Of a stretch of DNA of 64,000 nt, positions 9,361-19,479 are shown one piece after another. The stretch's first letter is position 1. Each line of letters starts with the position of its first letter. Both the position numbers and the translations under genes were made by a program. The notes under the pieces are model-generated. The model saw only the letters and a list, made by a program, of their open reading frames with translations. It ran no database searches and had not been told where the DNA came from. The stretch spans positions 1,240,001-1,304,000 of the forward strand of contig NZ_CP029343.1 of NCBI RefSeq assembly GCF_003143515.1, read 5' to 3'. Origin of the DNA: Massilia oculi. Lineage in GTDB: Bacteria; Pseudomonadota; Gammaproteobacteria; Burkholderiales; Burkholderiaceae_D.

Positions 9361-9595
9361 TCACGAACTGCAGCTCGACCGGCAGTGCAATGAAGTCCTT
9401 CAGAGCGAGATCGGCGCGTGTCGACACGCACAGGAGCCGGTATTCCAGTCCGCCACACAAGCTTTCGGTTCCGCTGACACGCTGGACCAGCAGGACGTCG
9501 CCAGACGCTTGCTGTCCTCGCGAAAACCGCAAACGTATGGGGCGATGCGACTCGCTCAGGCTGGTAAATCCTTCAATCAGGTCATTGAGGTTCAT
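9338..9595 (-). pseudogene. Truncated 5' fragment of vgrG (type VI spike protein)
   Basis: An 85-codon ORF beginning MNLNDLIEGFTSLSESHRPI and continuing with DVLLVQRVSGTESLCGG, EYRLLCVSTRADLALKDF and LPVELQFVT, which is the standard N-terminus of VgrG/Rhs-type spike proteins (normally 600-900 aa). After VELQFVT the sequence leaves the family within one or two codons and stops at TAA 9338. The DNA from about 9360 leftward instead encodes the lipase remnant in another frame. This is the 5' edge of an internal deletion that removed most of vgrG and the first part of the effector. Confidence 0.8.
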
Positions 9596-9869
9596 TTATC
9601 CGCCGCTGAGGCTGCTTTAACCCGATGACGAAACATGGCGACAGCGCGAATTCGTCCTCGGCTATAGGTGTCTTCGCAAAACATTCCAAGAATCAATGGT
9701 AAGTACTTGGAGCGACAATATCCTTGACATCAAATAAGCCCACGCTTGTTCATGCTTTTAGTGTGGTCGCGCGGATATACAGACGGACAATGCAGGACAT
9801 CCGATTGCGGTAACTTACCCAGCGGCTGCAGTTGTTGGTACCTTTTTTTGGGGATTCGGCTGACAATGC

Positions 9870-10031
9870 TCAGCCGATGAAGCTGGCCTTGTCCGACGCC
9901 AGGAAGGCGATGATCTTGGCGATCTCGCGCGGCTCGGCGGCACGCACGATCGGCGCGCCCTTGCCGTGCTCGGCCGGGAATTCAAGCTTTTTTTCCAACG
10001 CAGTCCGCGCCGGGAGGCGCGCGACGTGAAA
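9870..10031 (-). pseudogene. 3' remnant of a short-chain dehydrogenase gene
   Basis: Reading leftward and ending at TGA 9870-9872, the frame encodes GKGAPIVRAAEPREIAKII and then AFLASDKASFIG, the characteristic C-terminal segment of classical SDR enzymes (usually EIA..VAFLASD.ASFITG). Upstream of about 10000 the similarity fades and there is no Rossmann motif, YxxxK or start codon before the MarR gene at 10095. It is probably the tail of a deleted oxidoreductase. The 9596-9869 stretch next to it holds nothing I can identify. Confidence 0.5.
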
Positions 10032-10094
10032 ACGGCGTTCTCGCTGCCGCCGCCGATTTAGATCGGCGAGCAGCCAGAGCGTGACTAGCGGCCC

Positions 10095-10622
10095 CTAGAC
10101 CTCATCGTCCACCCGCAGTTTTCGCTTCATGGTCGACAACAAGGCGATCATGGCCGCCTTGTCCTCGCCAGGCACATCCGCTAGCATCTCCTCGATCCAG
10201 CGTTCATGCACCGCCGCCATCTCGGCGAACGCTGCCCGGCCCGCTGCGGTCAGCTTGACCGCCGACGCGCGCCGGTCGCGCGCATCCTGCACCCGCACCA
10301 CCAGTTCCTCGCGCTCGAGCTGGTCGGTAATCCCGGTGATATTCCCGCCGGTGACCATCATGCGCTTGGACAGCTCGCCCATGCGCAGCCCATCCGGATG
10401 CCGCTCGAGCTGCGCCATCAGGTCGAAACGCGGCAAGGTGATGCCGAAGGTGGTGCGCAGGCGGCTGCGGATCTCGTTCTCGATCCGGGTCGTGCACGAC
10501 AGCATGCGCAGCCACAGCCGCAGCGACTGGTGATGTTCGTCCGTCAGGCGGCTTTCCAGGTCCAGCCCGGCCGCCCCTCTCCCAGCGGCAGCGGCCACCT
10601 CTTTGCGCCTGTCGTCATCCAT
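10095..10622 (-). CDS. MarR-family transcriptional regulator
   Basis: A 175-aa winged-helix regulator. The HTH region reads LPRFDLMAQLERHPDGLRMG, then ELSKRMMVTGGNITGITDQL, and the wing is VVRVQDARDRRASAVKLTAAG, the diagnostic MarR D-x-R-D-x-R pattern. I start it at the ATG at 10622 (TGAGG upstream), which lies 8 bp past the stop of the CoA ligase gene; the two are clearly one transcript. MarR proteins beside aryl-CoA ligases usually respond to the aromatic acid or its CoA thioester, so ligand-released repression of this operon is likely, but no operator was identified. Confidence 0.88.
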   Translation of the reverse strand: MDDDRRKEVAAAAGRGAAGLDLESRLTDEHHQSLRLWLRMLSCTTRIENEIRSRLRTTFGITLPRFDLMAQLERHPDGLRMGELSKRMMVTGGNITGITDQLEREELVVRVQDARDRRASAVKLTAAGRAAFAEMAAVHERWIEEMLADVPGEDKAAMIALLSTMKRKLRVDDEV

Positions 10623-10630
10623 GCAATTCC

Positions 10631-12259
10631 TCAAACCGCTTCAGTGCGTAATTTAAACCGTTGCAGTTTACCGGTTTCGGTGCGCGGCAGCTGTTCCTTG
10701 AATAGAATTGCGCGCGGATATTTATACGGTGCAATCTGGCATTTCACGAATTCCTGCAGCTCGCGGGCCAGCTCTTCGCATCCGAGCTGACCGCTGCGCA
10801 ACACGACATGCGCCTCGACCACCTGCCCGCGTTCGGGGTCCGTCCGCCCCACCACCGCGCACTCGGCCACCGCCGGATGGTGCAGCAGCGCTTCTTCCAC
10901 CTCGGCGCCGGCGATGTTGTAGCCGGCCGAGATGATCATGTCATCAAGGCGCGCGCGGTAATAAAAATAGCCGTCCGCATCCATCTCGTAGGCGTCGCCG
11001 GTCAGATTCCAGCCATCCTGGACGTAGTCGCGCTGGCGCTCGTCGGCCAGGTAGCGGCAGCCGGTGGGGCCCTTCACCGCCAGCCGGCCGATCACGCCCG
11101 GCCCCACGCGCCGGCCCTCGGCGTCGAGGATGCAGGCCTGGTAGCCGGGCACCGGTTTGCCGGTGGCGCCGGGGCGGACGTCGTCGCCTGCGCTCGAGAT
11201 GAAGATGTGCAGCAGTTCGGTCGCGCCGATCCCGTCGATCATGGCCAGCCCGGTCGCCGCCTGCCAGGCCGCGCGCGTCGCCACCGGCAGCGCCTCGCCG
11301 GCCGACACGCTGGCGCGCAGGCTGGCGAGCCTGAACCGGCCTGCCTGCGCCGCCATCTGCCGGTAAAAGGTCGGCGCGGTGAAGCACACCGTGGCGCGGT
11401 GCTCCGCGATCGCGCCCAGCAGGGTATCGGGCGTGAGCTTCTCGATCAGCACCCCGGCCGCCCCCACCCGCAGCGGAAACAGCAGCAGCCCGCCCAGGCC
11501 GAAGGTGAAGGCCAGCGGCGGCGTGCCGACGAAGACGTCGTCGGCCTGGGCGCGCAGGACGTGGCGCGGGAAGCAGTCGCAGATCGCCAGCACGTCGCGG
11601 TGGAAGTGCATGGTCCCTTTCGGCACGCCGGTGGTGCCCGAGGTGAAGCTGATCAGGCAGACGTCGTCGGCTGCCGTGTCGGCCGCCGTGAACGGCGCGC
11701 CATGGCGCGCCATGCGCTGTTCGAGGGAGTCGGCGGCCGGGGCGTCGAACGCCAGCACCGGCACCGCCAGGCCCAGCGCGTCGACCTCGTCCACCAGGGC
11801 GCCGGCGCACAGCACCGCGTTCACGCGCGCCTTGTCGACGATGGCGCCGAGTTCGCGCGCGCGCAGCAGCGGCATGGTCGGCACCGCGATGCAGCCGGCC
11901 TTGATCACGCCCAGGATGCAGGCCGCCATCGTCGGGCAGTTGGCGCCGCGCACCAGCACCCGGTTGCCGGTGGCCAGGCCCAGGTCGTGGCGCAGCACGT
12001 GGGCGATGCGGTCGACCCGTTCGAGGAGCTCGGCATAGCTCAGTCGCTCGCGCGCGCCGACCAGCGCCGTGCGCCCGCCCCAGCCGCGCTTGACGGCGCT
12101 GTCGAGCAGTTCGGCGACGCAATTCAGGCGCGGCGGGTAATGCAGTTCGGGCAGGTCGAAGCGGAATTCGGGCCAGGCGTGCGGCGGCGGCAGGTTGGCG
12201 CGGGCGAAGCCATCCGTGTGGCCGGACGGGGACAGGGTTGCGATGGTGGCGTCGTTCAT
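10631..12259 (-). CDS. AMP-dependent acyl/aryl-CoA ligase (benzoate/2-aminobenzoate-CoA ligase-like)
   Basis: A 542-aa adenylate-forming enzyme. Core motifs are present in order: SFTSGTTGVPKGTMH (P-loop), the aromatic-ligase segment PPLAFTFGLGGLLLFPL, DGIGATELLHIFIS, NLTGDAYEMDADGYFYYRARLDDMI with hinge, and the C-terminal lysine motif LPRTETGKLQRFKLR. The Phe-rich central loop and the ATELLHIF motif are typical of benzoate and 2-aminobenzoate CoA ligases rather than long-chain fatty acid ligases; the substrate remains an inference. I use ATG 12259, where homology starts. It is followed directly by the MarR gene, and an SDR remnant downstream hints at a formerly larger aromatic-acid pathway. 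Confidence 0.82.
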   Translation of the reverse strand: MNDATIATLSPSGHTDGFARANLPPPHAWPEFRFDLPELHYPPRLNCVAELLDSAVKRGWGGRTALVGARERLSYAELLERVDRIAHVLRHDLGLATGNRVLVRGANCPTMAACILGVIKAGCIAVPTMPLLRARELGAIVDKARVNAVLCAGALVDEVDALGLAVPVLAFDAPAADSLEQRMARHGAPFTAADTAADDVCLISFTSGTTGVPKGTMHFHRDVLAICDCFPRHVLRAQADDVFVGTPPLAFTFGLGGLLLFPLRVGAAGVLIEKLTPDTLLGAIAEHRATVCFTAPTFYRQMAAQAGRFRLASLRASVSAGEALPVATRAAWQAATGLAMIDGIGATELLHIFISSAGDDVRPGATGKPVPGYQACILDAEGRRVGPGVIGRLAVKGPTGCRYLADERQRDYVQDGWNLTGDAYEMDADGYFYYRARLDDMIISAGYNIAGAEVEEALLHHPAVAECAVVGRTDPERGQVVEAHVVLRSGQLGCEELARELQEFVKCQIAPYKYPRAILFKEQLPRTETGKLQRFKLRTEAV

Positions 12260-12376
12260 GAATGATCCCGGCTGGGTGAGACGAGGCGACGGCAATAAGC
12301 GCTCAAGCAACAATCCAGGAATACTTTAAATCTAAAGCACCTCTTCGACAAGCGGATTCGCCACCTCTTCTTGCGC

Positions 12377-13069
12377 TCAGCCATGCGCGGCGCGCCCGGC
12401 CTGGCGCACGACCGCCGCGCTGGCCGTCGCCAGCGCCGCCGCCACGTCCTGCGGCGCCGGAGCACGGGTGTCGGCCACCCTGGCCAGTGCCGCGGCGGCG
12501 CCGTACAGGCCAAGCGTCTTGCAGCCTTCGCGCAGGCGGTTCAGGCGCGCCTGCGTCCCTTCGTCGCCGGGCGGCGGTTCGTGCATGGCCGCCTGCAGCT
12601 GGCGCGCCAGTCCGTCGAGATAGAGGCGCAGCCGCGCGGCGTCGATGCCGAGCCGGCGCGCGACCTCGTGCGGTGCTTCGTCCGGGGGCATGTCGTCTCC
12701 TCCGGCTGGAAACAAGCGATCGAACTGCGCGCGCACGTCCTCCTGGCGGAACGGCTTGACGATGTAGCCGCTGGCGCCCAGGGCCGCCGCTTGGTCCAGC
12801 GTCGCGGCGTCGGACGCGGCCGAGACCAGCACGAAGGGCAGCGCCGCCGTCGCACCGTCCGCGCGCAGCCGCTGCAGCAGCTCGAGGCCGGACAGGTGCG
12901 GCATGCGCAGGTCGCAAAACACGATGTCGGGCCGCAGGCCGGCCTCCAGCTGGCGCCAGGCGTCGGCGCCGTCTTCCGCTTCCAGGATCGCATGGTTGCC
13001 GCAGCTGTCGACCAGATGCATCAGCATCATGCGCGCCACGATGTCGTCGTCCACTACCAGCACCTTCAT
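12377..13069 (-). CDS. Response regulator with REC domain and novel C-terminal region
   Basis: A 230-aa protein whose first 120 residues are a receiver domain: acidic pocket VVDDD near residue 8, phospho-acceptor Asp in DIVFCDLRMP, switch Ser in LVSAAS and the invariant Lys in YIVKPF. The remaining 110 residues (Arg/Ala-rich helices, for example RLRLYLDGLARQLQAAMHE) contain no DNA-binding or enzymatic domain that I recognise. The start is the ATG at 13069 with a GGAGAG site. It lies 74 bp downstream of the giant hybrid kinase on the same strand, so it is probably a phosphorelay partner of that protein. Confidence 0.85.
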   Translation of the reverse strand: MKVLVVDDDIVARMMLMHLVDSCGNHAILEAEDGADAWRQLEAGLRPDIVFCDLRMPHLSGLELLQRLRADGATAALPFVLVSAASDAATLDQAAALGASGYIVKPFRQEDVRAQFDRLFPAGGDDMPPDEAPHEVARRLGIDAARLRLYLDGLARQLQAAMHEPPPGDEGTQARLNRLREGCKTLGLYGAAAALARVADTRAPAPQDVAAALATASAAVVRQAGRAAHG

Positions 13070-13143
13070 TCGCTCTCCGCCTGATCGGTCAAGACCTGCA
13101 TTATAGGCAGGCACGGTAGCACGGTTGCAAGATTGTCTGCCGA

Positions 13144-16100
13144 TCAGTGCGGCGCGAAGGCATCGAGCAATGCATGCAGCTGCGGCAGGCCGGCGCGCAG
13201 GCGCGCGTGGTCGCCGGCGTCGGCCGCCGCTTCCAGTTCGCCGCACAGCATCTGCAGGCTTGGCTCCGCCAGGTGGCCGGCGCTGCCGCGCAGGCCGTGC
13301 AGGATACGGCCGGCCGCGTCCAGGTCGCTTGATGCGACCGCGGCCGCCAGCTCACGGCGGCGGCGCGGCAGGTCGGCGCGGAAGGCGGCGCGCAGGCGCA
13401 CCGCCAGCGCCTCCCCATCCCCATGCCCGGTCGCCGCCGGCCGCGCAGGCGCCGCCGGTTCCGCCTTGCGTGCGGCCGCCGGTTCATCGAAGGTCACTTC
13501 GAACATCGCGTCCAGCGCCGCCATCGCCTGCGCGCGGCTGTCGAGCGTGCCCTGCGCCGGCATCGGCTCGAGCGGCACGCCGCGCTGCAGCTGGCGCTCG
13601 ATCGCGCGCGCCAGCTGGGCATGCAGCGCCGCCTCGTCGATCGGCTTGGTCAGGAAGGCGTCCATCCCGCAGGCCAGGTAGCGCGTGCGGTCCTCGTCGG
13701 AGGCGTTGGCGGTGAGCGCCACGATCATCAGGTGCGGATCGGCTACCGGCGCATCCTGCGGGCCGCCGGCGCGGATCAGGCGGGTGGCGTTGGCGCCGTC
13801 CATCTCGGGCATGCGGCCGTCCATCAGGACCAGGTCGTAGCGCTTGCGGGCGCAGGCGGCGACGGCTTCCACGCCGTTGTCGACGATGTCGATCGCGTGG
13901 CCCATCTCCTCGACCATCAGGCGCGCGATGATCTGGTTGGTCGGGAAGTCCTCGGCGCACAGGATCCGCAGGCGATGGCTGTGCGGCGCGCGCGGCGCAT
14001 GCTCCACGTGGGCCGGCTCGACGCCGTCCGGCAGCGGCAGCAGCACGCTGAACACGCTGCCCTTGCCTTCCTGGCTGTTGACGCCGATGGTGCCTCCCAT
14101 CAGTTCCACCAGCTGGCGGCAGATCGCCAGGCCGAGGCCCGTGCCGCCGTAGCGGCGCGTGGTGGTGGTGTCGGCCTGCTCGAACTTCTGGAACAGGCGC
14201 GGCAGCGCATCGGCCGGGATGCCGATGCCGGTGTCGCGCACCGTGAAGCGGATCATGTGCATGCCCGGCGGGCGGTCCTGGTCGCTTGGCCTGCATTCGA
14301 CCTGCACCGCCACGCTGCCCGACCTGGTGAACTTGAAGGCGTTCCCGATCAGGTTCACCAGCACCTGGCGCACGCGCGTCGGGTCGCCCACCAGGAAGCG
14401 CGGCACGTTGTCGTCGACCTGGACCGAGAAGTCCAGGCTATGGCCCGCGGCCTGCTCCTGGAACAGGCTGGCCACGTTGCGCATCTTCTCGTGCAGGTCG
14501 AAGTCGATGCGCTCGACGGTCAGCTTGCCGGCCTCGATCTTCGAAAAGTCGAGCAGGTCGTTGATGATCGCCAGCAGCGCTTCGGCATTGGCCTGGCCGC
14601 GCAGGATTTGCTCGCGCGTGTGGTCCCTGAGCGCCGCGTCGCGCAGCGCGAAGCCCAGCATGCCGATCACGCCGGCCAGCGGGGTGCGCATCTCGTGGCT
14701 CATATTGGCCAGGAACTCGGACTTCTGGCGCGTCGCGTCCTCGGCGCGCTCCTTGGCCTGGCGCAGCACTTCCTCGTTCTCCTGCAGCGCGCGATAGGCG
14801 CGCGCCAGCTCGTTGCTCTGGTGGCGCCCGCGCCGCTCCTGCTCCCGCAGTTCCTGCGTCTGCTGCTCGAGCATGCGGTTCTGCTGCTCCACCTGCTCGG
14901 TGCGCGCGCTCACCTGGTGTTCCAGCCGTTCCTTGTGGCGGCGCAGGCTCGACAGGCGGAAGCGCAGGCCCACGTAGACGGCGCTGCACACCAGCACGAT
15001 CATGGCGATCCGGGCCCACGGCGTGCCCCACGGCGGCGGCTCGATGGTCAGCGCCAGCGCCGCCACGTCCTCGCTCCAGACGTCGTCCTTGTTGGCCGCG
15101 CGCACCCGGAACACATAGGTCCCGGGATCGAGGTTGGTATAGGTGGCGAAGCGCTGGTCGGCGCCGGCGTTCACCCAGCCCTTGTCGAAGCCGTCCAGCC
15201 GGTAGGCGAACTTGTTGCGCTCGGGCGCGGCGAAGTGCAGCGCCGCGAATTCGAGCGTGAGCACGGCGGCCTCGGCCGGCAGGGTCACGGCGCTGGCGTT
15301 CTCGATCGGTCCCGGCAGCAGGCCCGGGAAGGCCTGCTCGAGGGGCGGTTGTAGACCTGCAGCCCGGTGATCACGGGCTTCGGCGCGATGCGGTTGTCGC
15401 GGATCGCGCGTGGGTCGAAGGCGGTGATGCCGTTGAAGCCGCCGAAATACAGGGTCCCGTCGGCCGTGCGCAACACCGAGGCGTCGAAGAAGGCGCCCTC
15501 GGTAATGCCGTCGACCGCCGTATAGCTGCGCCAGCGCCCACTGGCCGGATCGAAGCTCGAGATGCCGCTCGAGGTGCTGGCCCAGATGCGGCCGTCCTGG
15601 TCTTCCACGATCGCCGCCACGGAATCGTCGACCAGGCCGTCGTGCGTGGTGTAGCGGGTGAAGCTGAGCGCGCCGTCGCGCCCCGTCACCATGCGGTTCA
15701 GGCCCACCGCGGTGCCGATCCAGATGTCGCCGCGGCTGTCTTCCATCAGGTGGTGCACCTCGTCGTGGCTGATGCTGTTCGGGTCGTAGGGATCATGCCT
15801 GAAGTGGCGGAACCGGCCGCTGGCGCGGTCCAGCAGGTCGAGGCCGGCGAAGGTGCCAACCCAGAAGCGGCCGTGCCGGTCTTCCAGCATCGGCCGCGCG
15901 ATGTCGTCCGACAGGCTGGTGAATTTCGACGGATCGTGGCGGTAGCTGGTGACGGCGCGCGTGAGCGGGTCGAGCCGGTGCATGCCGCCGCGGGTCGTGA
16001 TCCAGATCGAGCCGGCGCGATCGAGCAGCATCGAGCGCACGTTGTTGGCGTCGGCGTCGCCCGGCAGCACCTGGCGCTGGAAGCGGCGCGTGCGGGGATC

Positions 16101-17501
16101 GAAGGAGGTGATGCCGGAGCGGCTGCCGATCCACAGCAGGCCGGCGCCGTCGCGCACCAGGGCCGCCGCCGGCACGTCGATCAGGCTGTTGGGGTCGTCC
16201 TTGTGGTGCCGGAACACCTCGGCCTTGCCGGTGCGCGGATCGAAGTGGTGCAAGGCGGTGGCCGAGCCGACCCACAACCGCTGCCCGTCTTCCAGCAGCG
16301 CGCGCACCTTGTTGTCGGCCAGTGAATCCTCCACCCCGGGCCGCGCGTTCAGGCGCGCGAAGCCGCCGCTGCCCAGGTCGACGCGCGAGACGCCGCCATA
16401 CCAGGTGCCGGCCCAGAAGGTGCCGACCCGGTCGCGGTACAGGGCCGAGACGTAATTATCGACCAGGCTGTGGCGGTCGGTGACGACGTTGCGGAAGGCG
16501 TCGAAGCGCTCGTCCCCGGCGCGCCAGCGCAGCAGGCCGTCGTCGTGGGTGCCGGCCCACACCGTGCCGTCGGGATCCTGGTACAGCGTGGTGATCCAGG
16601 AGTCCTTGACGCCGTCGGCGGGCCCGAAGCGGCGCAGGTTTCCAGCTTCCGGCCCGCGCAGTTCGCGCCGTTCCAGCCCGCCGTAGCGGCCGATCCAGAG
16701 CCGCTGGCCGGTGTCGACCAGCAGCGCGTGCACCGGCCGCGAGCGGACATCCAGCGTCGATGGGTGGTGCTCGATCGTCCGGCGGTCGGGGGCCAGGCTG
16801 TCCAGGCCCGCCGCGGTGCCGATCCACAGCCGCCCGTCGGCATCGAGCGCCAGCGCCTGGATGCCGTTGTCGCGCAGGGCGCGCTCGTCGTTCGGCACGT
16901 GGTGCCACACGGTGAACTTGCCGGTCTCGAGATCGAAGTGCTGCAGGCCGTCGGCGGTGCCGATCCACAGCCCGTCGCCGCCGTCGCCGATCATGGTCTT
17001 GATCTGGCGGTTGCCGGTGCCGCGCCGGGTGGGCTCGTGCGGCGCGTACAGGGTAAAGCTGCGGGTAGCGGGATCGTAGCGATTCAGGCCGCCGTCGGTG
17101 CCCAGCCACATGCGGCCGTGGCGGTCCAGGTGCAGCACCCGCACCCAGTTGCTGGACAGGCTGCGCGGGTTGCCGATCTCGCTGCGGTAGTGCACGAAGC
17201 GGTAGCCGTCGTAGCGCGACAGGCCGGACTGGGTGCCGAACCACATGAAGCCGTCGCGGTCCTGGACGATGGACAGGACCGACTCCTGGGACAAGCCCTG
17301 CTGCACCGACAGGTGCTCGAAGCGCAGGGTCGGCTCGGGCGCGGCCGCCGCCGGCAGCGTTGTCAGCGCGGCAATGGCCAGCGCCAGGGACAGGAACAGG
17401 GAAACGACAAGGCGCGAGATCGCATGCAGGACCCCGGCCTGGCAGGCGGCGCGCGCTTTTTCCCCTGTCAGGATCGATCCGTTTTTCTGTTTGCTATCCA
17501 C
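13144..17501 (-). CDS. Hybrid sensor kinase with two-component propeller, Y_Y_Y, HisKA, HATPase, REC and HPt domains (frameshifted)
   Basis: The gene is split by one frameshift in a run of C (plus-strand G 15342-15345). The upstream part ends correctly with [12 protein letters not shown] and then runs out of frame, while the other frame continues [16 protein letters not shown]; adding one base restores a single 1452-aa protein. Order: signal peptide, many two-component propeller blades ([29 protein letters not shown]), Y_Y_Y domain ([20 protein letters not shown]), one membrane helix, coiled coil, HisKA with [13 protein letters not shown], HATPase with DTGIGIP and [13 protein letters not shown], receiver with [12 protein letters not shown] and a C-terminal HPt ([12 protein letters not shown]). 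Such proteins sense periplasmic glycans or similar ligands. The best start I see is GTG 17501, with a weak ribosome site. An assembly error is possible. Confidence 0.82.
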
Positions 17502-17593
17502 GGCGACAGGGTAGCAAAATCCGCTTGTCTTGAGGCAAATATGGGGCCGGGAGCGCAACAAATTGTCTTCAGTTGTGGCTTCCCGGCCGATTT

Positions 17594-19369
17594 TCAGTCG
17601 CCTTTGGCGATACCCTCGCGGCGCGGGTCGGCGCCGCCGAACCACATCGGCACCCCGTGCACCCGGATCCGCTCGATGCCGTGCAGGCCCGAGGTCTGGT
17701 CGCTGACCCGGATCGCATGGCCGCGCGCGCGCAGCAGGTCTTGCGTGGCTGGCGGGAAGCGCCCGCGTTCCAGCTCGGTGGGTCCGTTGCGGCTGCCGAA
17801 ATTGGGCAGCGCGATCGCCTGCTGCACGTTCAGGCCCCAGTCCAGGGTCCCGACCAGCACCTTGGCCACGTAGTTGATGATGGCCGGGCCGCCCGGCGAG
17901 CCGACGGTGAGCACCAGCTTGCCGCTGTCCTTCTCGAACACGATGGTGGGCGACATGGCGCTGCGCGGCCGCTTGTTGGCCTCGACCCGGTTCGCCACCG
18001 GGCCGTCGGCGTCACGCGCGCTGAACGAGAAATCGGTCAGCTGGTTGTTGAGCATGAAGCCGTCCACCATCTGGCGCGAACCGAACGCATCCTCGATGGT
18101 GGTCGTCATGGCCAGGCCGCGGCCCTCGGCGTCGACCACCGACAGGTGCGAGGTCGACGGCGTCTCGATCGCGTTGTCCGTGCCCCAGGCGACTTCCATC
18201 CCCGGCGGCGTGCCGGCCTTCGCCTCGCCCATCGAGCGGGCGCCGACCAGGCTCGCGCGCGCTTTCAGGTAAGCCTTGTCGATCAGGCTCGGGATGCCAC
18301 GGCCCGGCAGCGGCACGAAGTCGGTGTCGGCCGCGTAGCGGTTGCGGTCGGCATAGGCCAGGCGGCCCACTTCCGAGAACACGTGCACGGCCTCGGCCCC
18401 GGGCACGCCGTCCTTCGGGGCCAGCGCCTTCATGTCGAAGGTCTCGAACATGCCCAGCATCTGGGCCACGGCGATCCCGCCCGACGACGGCGGCGGCATG
18501 CCGCACACGGTGTACTGGCGGTAGTCGCTGCACACCGGCGTGCGCACCTTGGGCCGGTAGTCGGCGATGTCCCTGGCGCTCAGGAGGCCGGGATTGGTCG
18601 GGTGGCTGGCGACCTTGGCCGCGATGTCGCGCGCGATGCGACCGGTATAGAAGACGTCGGCGCCGCCGTCGGCGATCTCGCGCAGGGTCCTGGCCAGGGC
18701 CGGGTTCTTCAGCACATGGCCGACCGGCCAGGCCTCGCCATTCCTGTCGTAGAAGTAGGCGGCCGCCACCGGATCCTTGCGCAGGTGGGTCTCGCCGGCC
18801 AGCATCTTGTGCATGCGCGGGCTGACCGCGAAGCCCTGCTCGGACAACAGGATCGCCGGCTCGAACAAGGCCTTCCAGGGCAGCTTGCCATGCTGGCGGT
18901 GCGCCATTTCGAGCATGCGCAGCACGCCCGGGGCGCCGACCGAACGGCCGCCGACCACGCCTTCGGTGCGCGACAGCGGGGTGCCGTCCGGGCGTTCGAA
19001 CAGGTGCTCGTCGGCCCTGGCGGGCGCGGTCTCGCGGCCGTCGAAGGCCTGGGTCTGCCTGCCGTCGTAATGCACCATGAAGGCGCCGCCGCCGATGCCC
19101 GACGATTGCGGCTCGACCAGGGTCAGCACCAGTTGCGTGGCGATCGCCGCGTCGATCGCGCTGCCGCCGCGGCGCAGGATCTGGTAGCCGGCGTCCACCG
19201 CCAGCGGATTGGCCGCGGCCACCATGTATTTCTGCGCCGGCCAGCCGGTCTTTTCGGCATAGCCGCTGGCCGCTTCGGGCGCGGCCTGCAGCGAATCCTG
19301 GGCCAGGACAGGGTGGGTAAGGACTCCGGCCAGGGCCAGGCCGAGTGCGAGCGAGCTGAGTTGTTTCAA
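17594..19369 (-). CDS. ggt: Gamma-glutamyltransferase
   Basis: Periplasmic Ntn-hydrolase that cleaves gamma-glutamyl bonds of glutathione and transfers the glutamyl group. The protein is 591 aa from a TTG at 19369 preceded by GGGAGA; this start gives a clean signal peptide (LKQLSSLALGLALAGVLTHPVLAQ, residues 1-24). The autoprocessing nucleophile is the Thr of TSHLSVVDAEGRGLAMTTT (about residue 405), with the large-subunit SSGIGGGAFMVHY and small-subunit GSPGGPAIINYV substrate loops intact. Length and residues are those of an active enzyme. It is a single gene between the kinase and an SDR gene; 92 bp separate its stop from the kinase start. Confidence 0.93.
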   Translation of the reverse strand: MKQLSSLALGLALAGVLTHPVLAQDSLQAAPEAASGYAEKTGWPAQKYMVAAANPLAVDAGYQILRRGGSAIDAAIATQLVLTLVEPQSSGIGGGAFMVHYDGRQTQAFDGRETAPARADEHLFERPDGTPLSRTEGVVGGRSVGAPGVLRMLEMAHRQHGKLPWKALFEPAILLSEQGFAVSPRMHKMLAGETHLRKDPVAAAYFYDRNGEAWPVGHVLKNPALARTLREIADGGADVFYTGRIARDIAAKVASHPTNPGLLSARDIADYRPKVRTPVCSDYRQYTVCGMPPPSSGGIAVAQMLGMFETFDMKALAPKDGVPGAEAVHVFSEVGRLAYADRNRYAADTDFVPLPGRGIPSLIDKAYLKARASLVGARSMGEAKAGTPPGMEVAWGTDNAIETPSTSHLSVVDAEGRGLAMTTTIEDAFGSRQMVDGFMLNNQLTDFSFSARDADGPVANRVEANKRPRSAMSPTIVFEKDSGKLVLTVGSPGGPAIINYVAKVLVGTLDWGLNVQQAIALPNFGSRNGPTELERGRFPPATQDLLRARGHAIRVSDQTSGLHGIERIRVHGVPMWFGGADPRREGIAKGD

Positions 19370-19479
19370 ACGATTCTCCCAAAAGCAGACGGGCGCGCCG
19401 CCGCACGACAGCGGCAGCGCGCCCGAGACCGCAGACATGCTACCTCATGTCGCGCCTGCTTGCTTTCAGGACAAGAACT

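Noticed and set aside
8760..9458. Upstream extension of the Tli4-like gene to 9458
   Set aside because: The extra 230 codons overlap the lipase remnant in another frame and lack protein-like sequence; ATG 8759 gives a lipoprotein signal and ribosome site.
6860..9600. Integrated element using the tRNA-Arg gene as attachment site
   Set aside because: No integrase and no repeated copy of the tRNA 3' end was found in the window, so the type VI remnant cannot be shown to be bounded by att sites.
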